Origin: Oscillospiraceae bacterium
GTDB taxonomy: Bacteria; Bacillota; Clostridia; Oscillospirales; Oscillospiraceae
DNA: 64,000 nt
NCBI GenBank assembly: GCA_020025535.1
Contig: JAHHRY010000002.1
Span: 186,001-250,000, forward strand
Direction: 5' to 3'
Each line of letters begins with the position of its first letter. Within the stretch, counting starts at the first letter, position 1. Made by a program: the position numbers and the translations under genes. Positions 49,701-57,386 of the stretch are shown here, in pieces. A model generated the notes under the pieces. It was not told where the DNA came from. It saw only the letters and a list, made by a program, of their open reading frames with translations, and ran no database searches.

Positions 49701-51006
49701 CAGCACCGATTTCGATGATTCTGTCATTTTTGGATGAGAGTCCGGTCGTCTCCAGATCAAAGGCTACAAATTCTTCATCAAATGTCATGTTCTGCTGTCC
49801 ATGGACAACAATACGGTCATCTACATCATTGACATAGTATCCTTCACAGCCATAAAGAATTTTGATATTCTCATCCGTGCCGGCCACTTTGGCCTTGGCA
49901 GCCGCTTTCATGGCATCCGGGTAGGACTGGGCGACACCATGGTCCGTGATTGCGATAGCTCTATGTCCCCATGCAGCTGCCTGCTTAACTGCAGCTGCCG
50001 TATCCGTCAGCGCATCCATGTTGCTCATGGTGGTATGCAGATGAAGCTCCACACGCTTCATGCCTTCAGCGGTATCCTGTCTCTTCGGCATGGAGCCGGG
50101 CATCATGGCAAAGGGCTTCAATACCATTTCATTATCAAACTGGTTGATCATCAGCTTGCCCTGAACACGCAGCACAGAACCGATCTGCACGTTTTCCAGA
50201 ATGGGTTTGGCCTCGCTGTTCTCCATAAAGCGATTGATTCGGATAGAACCGTAATTGTCCGTCATGTCGAAGTTGATGACCCAGGCATTGCGCTTTTTAA
50301 GTTCCTTATGCTCTACAGCAAAGACTTTGCCCTCTACAATTACGCTGCCCATGTCCAGATTCAGCTGCTTCATAGGTATGCTGACGCCCTTGAATGGCTT
50401 GCCGTAGAAGGTTGTGCTGTCATGGGATGGCTGTGCCTTTTTCTGTGCATCCGCAGCGGATGCAGCAGGAACCGTCTCCATCAGGCTTTCCCGCATACGA
50501 TCCATGGCATCAAAAAGAGCCTGTCCCTCCAGTGCCTCACCCGATTCAATCTCGATCTGTACCGGGACGGCAAAACGCTCCCGCAGGTTCCGGCACACAG
50601 CGGGTACACATTCATTCAGCTCTTTCACTCCGTTCCCCCGAAGCTTGACCTTCAGGGTCTCATCCGACCAAGTCCATGCGGCTCCTGCCAGGGACGCCCG
50701 GTTCATGGAGTTTTCCTCTACAAAAAGAGCCATCAATTCTTCCGGCTCAACAGAATGAAGCTGATCCGCAGGATGCGTGGCGGTAATCATCAGTTTTTTC
50801 AGGCCGTAGTTCTGTCTGATTTCACACGCAACACTGTCCAGCTGCCGTTTGGGAATATATGTCTCCGAATGAATCGCCACTTCCACACTCCGACTGACGG
50901 AATCAATGTCCGCAGCAACGATAGCCGCCTGAGATAACACGCTTAGCAGCGTCTCAGGCGGCTCGTAGTCCGGGAACATATTCAAAAAATGAACCTGTTC
51001 TTTCAT
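46705..51006 (-). CDS. polC: DNA polymerase III alpha subunit, PolC type
   Basis: 1433 aa, the Gram-positive replicative polymerase. Order: N-terminal domain, OB domain, PHP domain (VELHLHTTMSNMDAL near 313) interrupted by the proofreading 3'-5' exonuclease (FVAFDLETTGLSS near 412, VLVAHNSDFDTGFI), then the polymerase core with the catalytic Asp pair in DIDLNFSGEY (near 958) and a zinc site (CPNPECKY, CACGADLPDAVCPKCG). Ends with a beta-clamp motif-like QVSLF. It follows ispG by 6 bases at the end of the pyrH-frr-uppS-cdsA-dxr-rseP-ispG operon. Confidence 0.97.
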   Translation of the reverse strand: MKEQVHFLNMFPDYEPPETLLSVLSQAAIVAADIDSVSRSVEVAIHSETYIPKRQLDSVACEIRQNYGLKKLMITATHPADQLHSVEPEELMALFVEENSMNRASLAGAAWTWSDETLKVKLRGNGVKELNECVPAVCRNLRERFAVPVQIEIESGEALEGQALFDAMDRMRESLMETVPAASAADAQKKAQPSHDSTTFYGKPFKGVSIPMKQLNLDMGSVIVEGKVFAVEHKELKKRNAWVINFDMTDNYGSIRINRFMENSEAKPILENVQIGSVLRVQGKLMINQFDNEMVLKPFAMMPGSMPKRQDTAEGMKRVELHLHTTMSNMDALTDTAAAVKQAAAWGHRAIAITDHGVAQSYPDAMKAAAKAKVAGTDENIKILYGCEGYYVNDVDDRIVVHGQQNMTFDEEFVAFDLETTGLSSKNDRIIEIGAVILKNGEEIDRFQTFVDPERTLERKIIDLTGITDEMLQGAPKMEEVLPKFLDFVGDRVLVAHNSDFDTGFIRAACSRLGLPYHYTAADTLILSQNLLPHLNKFKLDIVANALSLPEFNHHRASDDAVTCGLIMAKLMTRLEEDHDIHDLQSINPSMMHLRAKGRVTDRHARHIILFAKNQVGLRNLYHLISDSNLKYFKRVPRIPKSELMEMREGLIIGSACEAGELFQAIIDQKSDDELRRIASFYDFLEIQPLANNRFMLAKGIVKEEEELRQFNRTVVRLGEELGKPVVATGDVHFLNPEDEIFRHILLATKGFDDCDRENPLYFRTTDDMLREFSYLGEEKAREVVVTNPNMIADMVETLRPVPHNLFAPKIENSVEDLKNLVYGKFRRLYGEHPPELMVKRVETELNDIINCHYDVIYMSAQKLVQNSLEHGYLVGSRGSVGSSIVAYMSGITEVNSFPPHYRCPNPECKYTTFEVPKGCACGADLPDAVCPKCGAQFEKDGFNIPFETFLGFGGDKVPDIDLNFSGEYQSKAHAYCVELFGKSHVFRAGTIGTVAEKTAYGYVKKYLSERNITAGRAEENRLAAGCVGVRRTTGQHPGGLVVIPQENEIWDFCPVQHPADDPNADQITTHFEYHSMEENLLKLDMLGHDDPTMIRMMEDMTGVDAKTIPLDDKDTMSIFTNSKVLGYEDDKILGPTGAVAIPEFNTRFTRGMLMDTMPTRFDTLVRLSGFSHGTDVWLGNAKELITSKTATVDSTIGCRDDIMVYLISCGMPEKRSFKIMEAVRKGRGLPENAEEEMRAAGVPEWYIGSCKKIKYLFPKAHAVAYVMMAFRIAWFKVHHPLAFYAAYFYRRSQKGGFDAGLMTTGMESVVANIEAIENNENATDKDEDLLTTMEVVYEYYLRGFEFLPIDIYKSHATKFLVVDGKILPPFVSISGLGESAAWDLMNGREGKQFLSIEEIAIACPKVSKTHIQMLKDAGAFGDLPDTSQVSLF

Positions 51007-51012
51007 AGTCTC

Positions 51013-52047
51013 TTACATTTTCTCTATTCTGCGGAGTAAGGCAGGCAGAAGCTCGTCGTAAGGAAGCTTTTCCACCTGCTCACCTTTTTCAAAAATCATT
51101 CCCCAGCCGTCTCCACCGGCAATGCCGATGTCGGCTTCCCGGGCTTCTCCCGGGCCATTGACCACACAGCCCATAACCGCAACCGTGATGGGCTTCTGGC
51201 AGTCCTTGAGTGCTTCATCCACCTGATTGACCAAGCCAATCAAGTCAATACGGGTACGTCCGCAGGTGGGACAGGAAATAATATTCACGCCCTCTTTACG
51301 CAGGCCTGCAGCCTTCAGAATATCCTTGGCAGCGTACACTTCGGCAACCGGATCATCTGTCAGGCTGACACGAATGGTATCACCTATCCCGTCCATCAGC
51401 AGCGAGCCGATGCCCATGGCAGATTTTATCATGCCCATTCTCACAGGACCGGTTTCCGTTACGCCGATATGGAGCGGATAGTCGCACTTCTGTCTGAACA
51501 GCCGGCAGGCGGCCACCATTGTAGGAACCGTGGAGGACTTCATGGATACGCAGGTATCGTAGAAGCCGAACTTTTCCAGCAGCTCCAGATGGGAGAAAGC
51601 ACTTTCCACCAGTGCTTCCGCAGTCGGATGCCCGTACTTTTCCAGCAGGTCTTTTTCCAAGCTGCCGCCATTGACGCCGATACGGATTGGGATATGTTTG
51701 TCGCGGCACACATCCACCACCGCTTTGACACGGTCTTCTCCGCCAATGTTGCCGGGATTGATACGGATTTTAGCCGCGCCGCCTTCTGCTGCAGCGATAG
51801 CCAGCTTATAATCGAAGTGAATATCTGCCACCAAAGGCAGTTCACTCTCCGCACAAATTTCCGCAAAGCTCCGGGCTGCCTCCATATTGGGAACAGCCAG
51901 ACGTGCAATCTGGCAACCCGCAGCCTTCAGTCTGCGAATCTGCTCCAGAGAGCCTGCAACATCCGTCGTCTTGGTATTCAGCATAGACTGAATCACCACA
52001 GGAGCGCCGCCGATCGGAACACCGCCAACATTTATCTGTCTAATCAT
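51013..52047 (-). CDS. ispG: 4-hydroxy-3-methylbut-2-enyl diphosphate synthase
   Basis: 344 aa, the short bacterial form. Penultimate step of the MEP isoprenoid pathway, using a 4Fe-4S cluster. N-terminal TIM barrel (VQSMLNTKTTDV, PLVADIHFDYKLA, RINPGNIGG) and C-terminal cluster domain with ISCPTCGRTRIDL and AVMGCVVNGPGEA holding the three ligand cysteines. It lies 4 bases after rseP and 6 before polC. Confidence 0.96.
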   Translation of the reverse strand: MIRQINVGGVPIGGAPVVIQSMLNTKTTDVAGSLEQIRRLKAAGCQIARLAVPNMEAARSFAEICAESELPLVADIHFDYKLAIAAAEGGAAKIRINPGNIGGEDRVKAVVDVCRDKHIPIRIGVNGGSLEKDLLEKYGHPTAEALVESAFSHLELLEKFGFYDTCVSMKSSTVPTMVAACRLFRQKCDYPLHIGVTETGPVRMGMIKSAMGIGSLLMDGIGDTIRVSLTDDPVAEVYAAKDILKAAGLRKEGVNIISCPTCGRTRIDLIGLVNQVDEALKDCQKPITVAVMGCVVNGPGEAREADIGIAGGDGWGMIFEKGEQVEKLPYDELLPALLRRIEKM

Positions 52048-52051
52048 ATGA

Positions 52052-53113
52052 TCATCCCTTGAAAATGAAAATAATGTCTTTGAACATAATAACTGCTATC
52101 AAGATCAGCAGCAGGATCATGCCGGCTGCATGGATATATCCCTCGTATTTGGGGTTGATCTTCTTGTGGGTAATGGCCTCTATCACCGTAGTAATCAGCA
52201 GGCAGACCACTCTGCCGCCATCCAGTGCAGGAATCGGCAGCAAGTTCATAATCGCCAGGTTTACAGCGATGTACGCAGCAAAGTAAAGCATATTCATCAC
52301 TGCATCCACCCGGGTAGGAGACGCGTCTGCCACCTCGCCCATCTGCTGAACGATACCCACGGGGCCGGTCATATCTGTAATGCCAACCTTTCCGGTGAAC
52401 AGCATCTGCAGGCTCAGGCGGATTGTCCGGACCCAATCAACGGATGTCCACCAGACATTGGCCAGCTTATCGCCGAATGTAGCTTCCTTCACGGTAAAGG
52501 AGAAGCCAAATCTCTCTGAATTCGTACCGTCTTCATTGGGGAATTCGTGTTTTTCCATGAGAAAGTCATTCAGAACGACCTTATTACCATTTCTCTCTAC
52601 CACAAGATCATGGACATCGCCGGGATTCAGGCTGAGAATCAGAGAGAAGTCAGATTGCACATAAATCTTTTCGCCATCCACTTCCAGAATACGGTCGCCT
52701 ACCTGTAGACCGCCTTCTCCGGAAAGCGTACAGCCCTCTTCAAATCCGCCCACAACCGGCTGTACGAAGGCCTTTGCAGGTGCAAACACGATACACAGAA
52801 TCAGCAGACCGGTCACGAAATTCATAGCCGCACCGGCTACCAGAATAATCAGCCGCTTCCACCATGCGGCAGCATTGAGAGAACGGGGATTTTCACTGCT
52901 TTCATCCTCGCCTTCCATGGCGCAGTAGCCGCCAATGGGAATGCAGCGGATGGAATAAAGCGTCTCACCAACCTGCTTCTTCCAGATAGCGGGGCCCATA
53001 AAGACGGCAAACTCATTGACCTGCACACCTGACATTTTGGCAGTAATGAAGTGACCAAATTCATGAATGAAAATCAAAAAGCTGAAAATAAGAATTGCAA
53101 AAATAATACTCAT
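52052..53113 (-). CDS. rseP: Site-2 intramembrane zinc metalloprotease (RseP/RasP type)
   Basis: 353 aa. The active site HEFGH is at residues 17-21 inside the first membrane segment; a single PDZ domain (LQVGDRILEVDGEKIY, about 125-200) follows, and the second zinc ligand motif is in IPALDGGRVV near residue 290. It cleaves membrane-embedded anti-sigma factors and remnant signal peptides. Placed between dxr and ispG as in most Clostridia. Confidence 0.95.
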   Translation of the reverse strand: MSIIFAILIFSFLIFIHEFGHFITAKMSGVQVNEFAVFMGPAIWKKQVGETLYSIRCIPIGGYCAMEGEDESSENPRSLNAAAWWKRLIILVAGAAMNFVTGLLILCIVFAPAKAFVQPVVGGFEEGCTLSGEGGLQVGDRILEVDGEKIYVQSDFSLILSLNPGDVHDLVVERNGNKVVLNDFLMEKHEFPNEDGTNSERFGFSFTVKEATFGDKLANVWWTSVDWVRTIRLSLQMLFTGKVGITDMTGPVGIVQQMGEVADASPTRVDAVMNMLYFAAYIAVNLAIMNLLPIPALDGGRVVCLLITTVIEAITHKKINPKYEGYIHAAGMILLLILIAVIMFKDIIFIFKG

Positions 53114-53130
53114 AGAAATCCTCGAAATAA

Positions 53131-54279
53131 TTAGTTATGAGAACGCACATACTGCCGTGCCAAAGCATCTGCATGGAGAATCTGCTCCAGATCCGGATTT
53201 TCCAGATAGGGGTCAGCCTCCACGGCTCCCGAAACCAGACGGTAAATGTCATAAAAACCAATCCGATCCTGCAGATACAAAGCTACCGCTTCTTCGTTGG
53301 CACCGTTCATAGCGGGACACGCCGTTCCGCCCATTTTTGCACATTCCCTTGCAAGTCTTAAACAAGGAAATGCTTCCAGATCAGGCTCACAGAATGTCAG
53401 ATCGCCGCAGGCGGTCAAATTCAAAGGTTCCACCGGTGAAACTGCCCGATTGGGATAGGTCAGTGCCAGCTGAATTGGAAGACGCATATCCGGGTTTCCC
53501 ATTTGTGCCATAACTGCGCCGTCGATGAACTCAACCATACTGTGTACGATACTCTGACGATGGATAACGACATCCACCTGCTCCAGCGGCAAATGGTAAA
53601 GCCGCATAGCCTCGATTACTTCCAGGCCCTTATTCATTAAAGTCGCACAGTCTACCGTAATTTTGGGACCCATCTTCCAGTTCGGATGCCGCAGGGCATC
53701 CGCTTTGCGCATGGTCTGCAGCTTTTCTCTGCTCATCCCAAAAAACGGGCCGCCGGAACACGTTAAAATGATTCTGCGGATTTCTTCCGGACGGCGGCTG
53801 CCCATCAGGCACTGGAAAATTGCGGAATGCTCCGAATCAACCGGGATGATCTCCGCGCCGTACTTTTCCGCTTCCGCCATTACCAGTTCACCGGCACACA
53901 CCAGCGTTTCCTTGTTGGCAAGGCCAATACGTTTTCCGGCGTGAATTGCAGCCAGAGTCGGTTTGAGTCCGACCATACCCACGACCGCAGTAATAACGCA
54001 GTCGACTTCCGCAATTGTTGCTGCCTCCATCAGGCCTTCCTCGCCGGAGGATACAGCGATTGGCAGATCTGAAATAGCTTCCTTCAGTTGCATGGCAGCT
54101 TCTTCCGTCGCCATCACTGCAAGTCTGGGCCGGAACTGCCGGCACTGCTCTGCCATTCGTTCCACACTGGTACCGGCTGTCAGTGCAGCCACCCGTACGT
54201 TCTCCAGGCGGCTGATAATGTCCAGGCTCTGACGGCCAATGGAACCGGTAGAGCCAAGAATACTCACACAACTAACCAC
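53131..54279 (-). CDS. dxr: 1-deoxy-D-xylulose 5-phosphate reductoisomerase
   Basis: 382 aa. Second step of the MEP pathway, NADPH-dependent. NADPH motif GSTGSIG at 9-15, ANKETLVCAG, metal and substrate residues in PVDSEHSAIFQ, and the lid CSGGPFFG. The GTG start at 54279 lies 3 bases after the cdsA stop, with only a weak GGTGGT site, so translation may be coupled. A downstream GTG four codons in is less likely because it loses the first strand. Confidence 0.95.
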   Translation of the reverse strand: MVSCVSILGSTGSIGRQSLDIISRLENVRVAALTAGTSVERMAEQCRQFRPRLAVMATEEAAMQLKEAISDLPIAVSSGEEGLMEAATIAEVDCVITAVVGMVGLKPTLAAIHAGKRIGLANKETLVCAGELVMAEAEKYGAEIIPVDSEHSAIFQCLMGSRRPEEIRRIILTCSGGPFFGMSREKLQTMRKADALRHPNWKMGPKITVDCATLMNKGLEVIEAMRLYHLPLEQVDVVIHRQSIVHSMVEFIDGAVMAQMGNPDMRLPIQLALTYPNRAVSPVEPLNLTACGDLTFCEPDLEAFPCLRLARECAKMGGTACPAMNGANEEAVALYLQDRIGFYDIYRLVSGAVEADPYLENPDLEQILHADALARQYVRSHN

Positions 54280-54282
54280 ATT

Positions 54283-55095
54283 TTACACCACCAAAGGCAA
54301 GATCAGAAGCAAAGCTTCCGTCAACGGTGCCGTAATCATGACAGAATCAAAGCGATCCAAAATGCCGCCGTGACCGGGAATCAGATTTCCGTAATCCTTA
54401 ATTCCGGTCTGTCTTTTGATCACGGACAGACTCAAATCTCCAAACACGCCACCCAAAGCGCCAACTACGCCATAGATGAGCACATAAAACTGATGCAATT
54501 CCACCTGCCAGTAACGGCTGATGATGAATGCATACAGCATCATACCGATTACAGCCGTAACAACACCGCCAATCAGACCCTCTACTGTTTTTTTCGGGCT
54601 GACGATGGGGCACAGCTTATGTTTTCCCAGAGTAATTCCAACGAAATATGCTCCCGTATCCGAAAGAATTGCCAGAATAAAGGGCATCAGCACCAGATAC
54701 TCGCCATTTTCCATCATCAGAATTCTCAAAAGAGAGCTGATCATATAGGGGAAAATCATGCCGGACAGAACACAAATCAGTGCATCCTTCATCTGGAGTT
54801 TTACATGAGATGCCATCATTTCGCCAAAAAGAAGTACGTAATACACCAGCAAGCCGAGAAGCATCAGTCCACGATTGCAGCCATAATAGCTCCACATACA
54901 TACCAAAAATGCCATCACTGCGGAATAGATATTCAGTCGCAGATGGCGCAGCAAGCCTGTTCTGTAAAGGAGCTCAAAAGAAGCTATGGAAGCCATCAGT
55001 CCTATGACGATTGCCGCACAGATGGGAGGTGCCCAGAATATCAGGATTGGCAAAAATGACAGCATAACCAAAGCGGCAATTATTCTTGTGATCAT
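54283..55095 (-). CDS. cdsA: Phosphatidate cytidylyltransferase
   Basis: 270 aa with about eight membrane segments. Makes CDP-diacylglycerol for phospholipid synthesis. The C-terminal family signature SVIKRQTGIKDYGNLIPGHGGILDRFDS is fully visible, with the DR-x-DS end. Located 3 bases after uppS. Confidence 0.95.
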   Translation of the reverse strand: MITRIIAALVMLSFLPILIFWAPPICAAIVIGLMASIASFELLYRTGLLRHLRLNIYSAVMAFLVCMWSYYGCNRGLMLLGLLVYYVLLFGEMMASHVKLQMKDALICVLSGMIFPYMISSLLRILMMENGEYLVLMPFILAILSDTGAYFVGITLGKHKLCPIVSPKKTVEGLIGGVVTAVIGMMLYAFIISRYWQVELHQFYVLIYGVVGALGGVFGDLSLSVIKRQTGIKDYGNLIPGHGGILDRFDSVMITAPLTEALLLILPLVV

Positions 55096-55098
55096 GGA

Positions 55099-55821
55099 TT
55101 ATGTTCCTCCAAAACGGCGATTACGCCGGTGGTATTCTTCGATAGCTGCATCCAGGTCTTCGTTGGAAAAATCCGGCCAAAGGACATCCATAAAGACATA
55201 TTCTGAATAAGCACTCTGCCAGGGCAGGAAATTACTGGTTCGCTGTTCTCCGGATGGGCGAATCACCAGTTCCGGGTCCGGCACGCCGGCAGAGTCCAGA
55301 TAGTTTTCAAAATCACGTTCGGTAAGAGAATCGGCACTGCACTTCCCTGCTGCCACATCCGCAGCAAACGCCCGGGCAGCCCGAACAATTTCGTCTCTTC
55401 CGCCATAGTTCATGCAGAAATTTACCTGTACATCATGGTAGACGCTGGATCTTTCCATGGTCTCGCGGCATAATTTCTGCAGCTTAGGACTCAGTCGGTT
55501 CAGATCGCCAAATACCTGAAAACGGATACGGTTTTTCTCCATATCCCTCAGCGCCTCTTTTAAATAGCTCTCCAGCAAAAACATGATGCCGGAGACTTCT
55601 TCTTCGGTACGTTTCCAGTTCTCGGTGGAAAATGCGTAAACCGTCAGATATTTTACTCCAAGATCATTGCAATGGGCCGCAATACGCCGAAAAGTTTCGG
55701 CTCCGGCCTTGTGCCCGGCGTTGCGTGGCAGTCCCCGTTTTTTTGCCCATCGTCCATTGCCATCCATAATGATGGCGATATGTTGCGGTGCAGGCAGCAT
55801 TTTCGCTTTCGAAAGCGCCAT
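55099..55821 (-). CDS. uppS: Isoprenyl transferase (undecaprenyl diphosphate synthase)
   Basis: 240 aa. Builds the C55 lipid carrier. Signature IIMDGNGRWAKKRGLPR (catalytic Asp, near 20), RHNAGHKAG-like, YLTVYAFSTENWKR, and the C-terminal PELVIRPSGEQRTSNFLPWQ. The ATG at 55821 (MALSKAK) has AAAGGGG 8 bases upstream; a GTG three codons before overlaps that site. It follows frr after a hairpin-bearing gap of 70 bases. Confidence 0.96.
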   Translation of the reverse strand: MALSKAKMLPAPQHIAIIMDGNGRWAKKRGLPRNAGHKAGAETFRRIAAHCNDLGVKYLTVYAFSTENWKRTEEEVSGIMFLLESYLKEALRDMEKNRIRFQVFGDLNRLSPKLQKLCRETMERSSVYHDVQVNFCMNYGGRDEIVRAARAFAADVAAGKCSADSLTERDFENYLDSAGVPDPELVIRPSGEQRTSNFLPWQSAYSEYVFMDVLWPDFSNEDLDAAIEEYHRRNRRFGGT

Positions 55822-55856
55822 TATCAGCACCCCTTTCTACGGATAATGCAAAGCAG

Positions 55857-55876
55857 CGGGGGCGCAAGCGCCCCCG
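55857..55876 (-). other. GC-rich hairpin between frr and uppS
   Basis: CGGGGGCG-CTTG-CGCCCCCG on the minus strand, no T-run. Inside an operon; probably an RNA-processing or stability element rather than a terminator. Confidence 0.5.
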
Positions 55877-55891
55877 TGGCTTAGACAGCAA

Positions 55892-56446
55892 TTAAATGGC
55901 CATCAGTTCCTTTTCCTTAACGGCCACTGCATCATCGACCTTTTTGATATACTTATCCAGAAGGTCCTGCAGATCCTTTTCTGCCTTCTTCTGATCATCC
56001 TCGGTAATTTCAGAGTTCTTCTTCAGCTTCTTCACATAATCCATGCCGTCACGGCGGAGATTACGCATAGCCACCTTGGCATCCTCGGCGTATTTCTTGA
56101 CCTGCTTGGTCAGTTCCTTACGGCGCTCCTCGGTCAGCTGGGGGAACACAAGACGAATGACACGGCCATCATTCTGGGGATTGATACCCAGATCGCTTGC
56201 CTGGATTGCCTTCTGAATTTCCTTCAGCAGGTTGGTGTCCCAAGGAGCAATCACAAGTGTGCGGGCATCGGGAGAGGAAATGGTGGCAACTCCGTTGAGC
56301 GGTGTCTCCTGTCCATAATATTCCACATTGATACGATCCAGAACCTTTGCATTTGCACGTCCTGCACGAACGGCATCAAATTCTTCTGCCAGATGCTCCA
56401 GGGTCTTATCCATCTTTCTGCCGAATTCACTAAAATCTACGCTCAT
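55892..56446 (-). CDS. frr: Ribosome recycling factor
   Basis: 184 aa, full length. Releases the ribosome after termination together with EF-G. Family pattern: GRANAKVLDRINVEYYG, PLNGVATISSPDARTLVI, and RVFPQLTEERRKEL-type VIRLVFPQLTEERR, KKAEKDLQDLLDKY. It lies 3 bases after pyrH. Confidence 0.97.
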   Translation of the reverse strand: MSVDFSEFGRKMDKTLEHLAEEFDAVRAGRANAKVLDRINVEYYGQETPLNGVATISSPDARTLVIAPWDTNLLKEIQKAIQASDLGINPQNDGRVIRLVFPQLTEERRKELTKQVKKYAEDAKVAMRNLRRDGMDYVKKLKKNSEITEDDQKKAEKDLQDLLDKYIKKVDDAVAVKEKELMAI

Positions 56447-56449
56447 TGA

Positions 56450-57169
56450 TTAATCCTCCTTAACGACGGTTCCGATTTTTTCTCCGCGAATCACGCGGAT
56501 AATGTTCTGGGGGTCAGCCAGAGCAAAACAAACTAGAGTCATATGGTTGTCCATGGCAAGGGTCATGGCAGTCGTGTCTGTCGCCTTCAGGTGGCGGGCC
56601 AGCACCTCATCATAAGTAAGTTCATCGAATTTTACGGCATTGGGGTCGGTATTGGGATCCGCCGAATAGATACCGTCCACGTTCTTAGCCATCAGGATGG
56701 CATCTGCCTCAATTTCCACACCGCGAAGTACTGCGCCGGTATCAGTGGAGAAATAAGGGTTGCCGGTACCGGCAGCGAAGATAACGACCTTACCTTCATT
56801 CAGGTAACGATCGGCAGCATCTCTGGTGAAATACTCTGCAAACTTATTCATTTCCACGGCAGTCAGCACACGGGCATCTACGCCGTGCTTTTCCAGTGCG
56901 TCAGCCACAGCAATAGAATTCATTACGGTTGCCAGCATACCCATGGCATCGCCGTGAGAGCGCTGCATTTTGTCGGCACCATCTTTCACGCCGCGCCAGA
57001 AATTGCCGCCGCCGATTACAACGCCGATCTGTACACCCAGATCCCGGCATTCCCGGATTACCTCGCATACAGAATTGATGACTTCAAAGTCAAGGCCCCG
57101 GTGAAGATCACCGGCCAGCGCCTCACCGCTGACCTTCAGCAGGATGCGCTTGTATTTAATTTCGGACAA
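56450..57169 (-). CDS. pyrH: Uridylate kinase (UMP kinase)
   Basis: 239 aa. Phosphorylates UMP in pyrimidine nucleotide synthesis. Amino acid kinase fold: LLKVSGEALAGD, VVIGGGNFWRGV, AAGTGNPYFSTDTG, and DGIYSADPNTDP. The start at 57169 is a TTG (MSEIKYKR), with GGAG nine bases upstream; no in-frame ATG or GTG nearby fits the family's start. First gene of the long operon through polC. Confidence 0.95.
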   Translation of the reverse strand: MSEIKYKRILLKVSGEALAGDLHRGLDFEVINSVCEVIRECRDLGVQIGVVIGGGNFWRGVKDGADKMQRSHGDAMGMLATVMNSIAVADALEKHGVDARVLTAVEMNKFAEYFTRDAADRYLNEGKVVIFAAGTGNPYFSTDTGAVLRGVEIEADAILMAKNVDGIYSADPNTDPNAVKFDELTYDEVLARHLKATDTTAMTLAMDNHMTLVCFALADPQNIIRVIRGEKIGTVVKED

Positions 57170-57201
57170 TCGAATTCACTCCTTCTATCTCATCTTTCCC
57201 T

Positions 57202-57230
57202 ATTTTATAATAAGTCAGGCAAATTGACAA
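57202..57230 (-). promoter_or_regulatory. Promoter of the pyrH-polC operon
   Basis: Minus strand: TTGTCA (57230-57225), 17-base spacer, TAAAAT (57207-57202). Confidence 0.6.
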
Positions 57231-57323
57231 CTACATTTTCACTTTTTTCCAAAAATGTTTTCGCAAATTTCACAATTTGTATGGTTCAATTTGACATAAT
57301 TCTGAATTCGACGGCTTTTTTTG

Positions 57324-57352
57324 TTGCATTACACTTGAATATCGGTTATAAT
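57324..57352 (+). promoter_or_regulatory. Promoter of glnS
   Basis: TTGCAT (57324-57329), 17-base spacer, TATAAT (57347-57352), 34 bases before the start codon. Confidence 0.65.
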
Positions 57353-57386
57353 GGTTGCACTTTTATTAAAGAGAGGATGTTCCACG

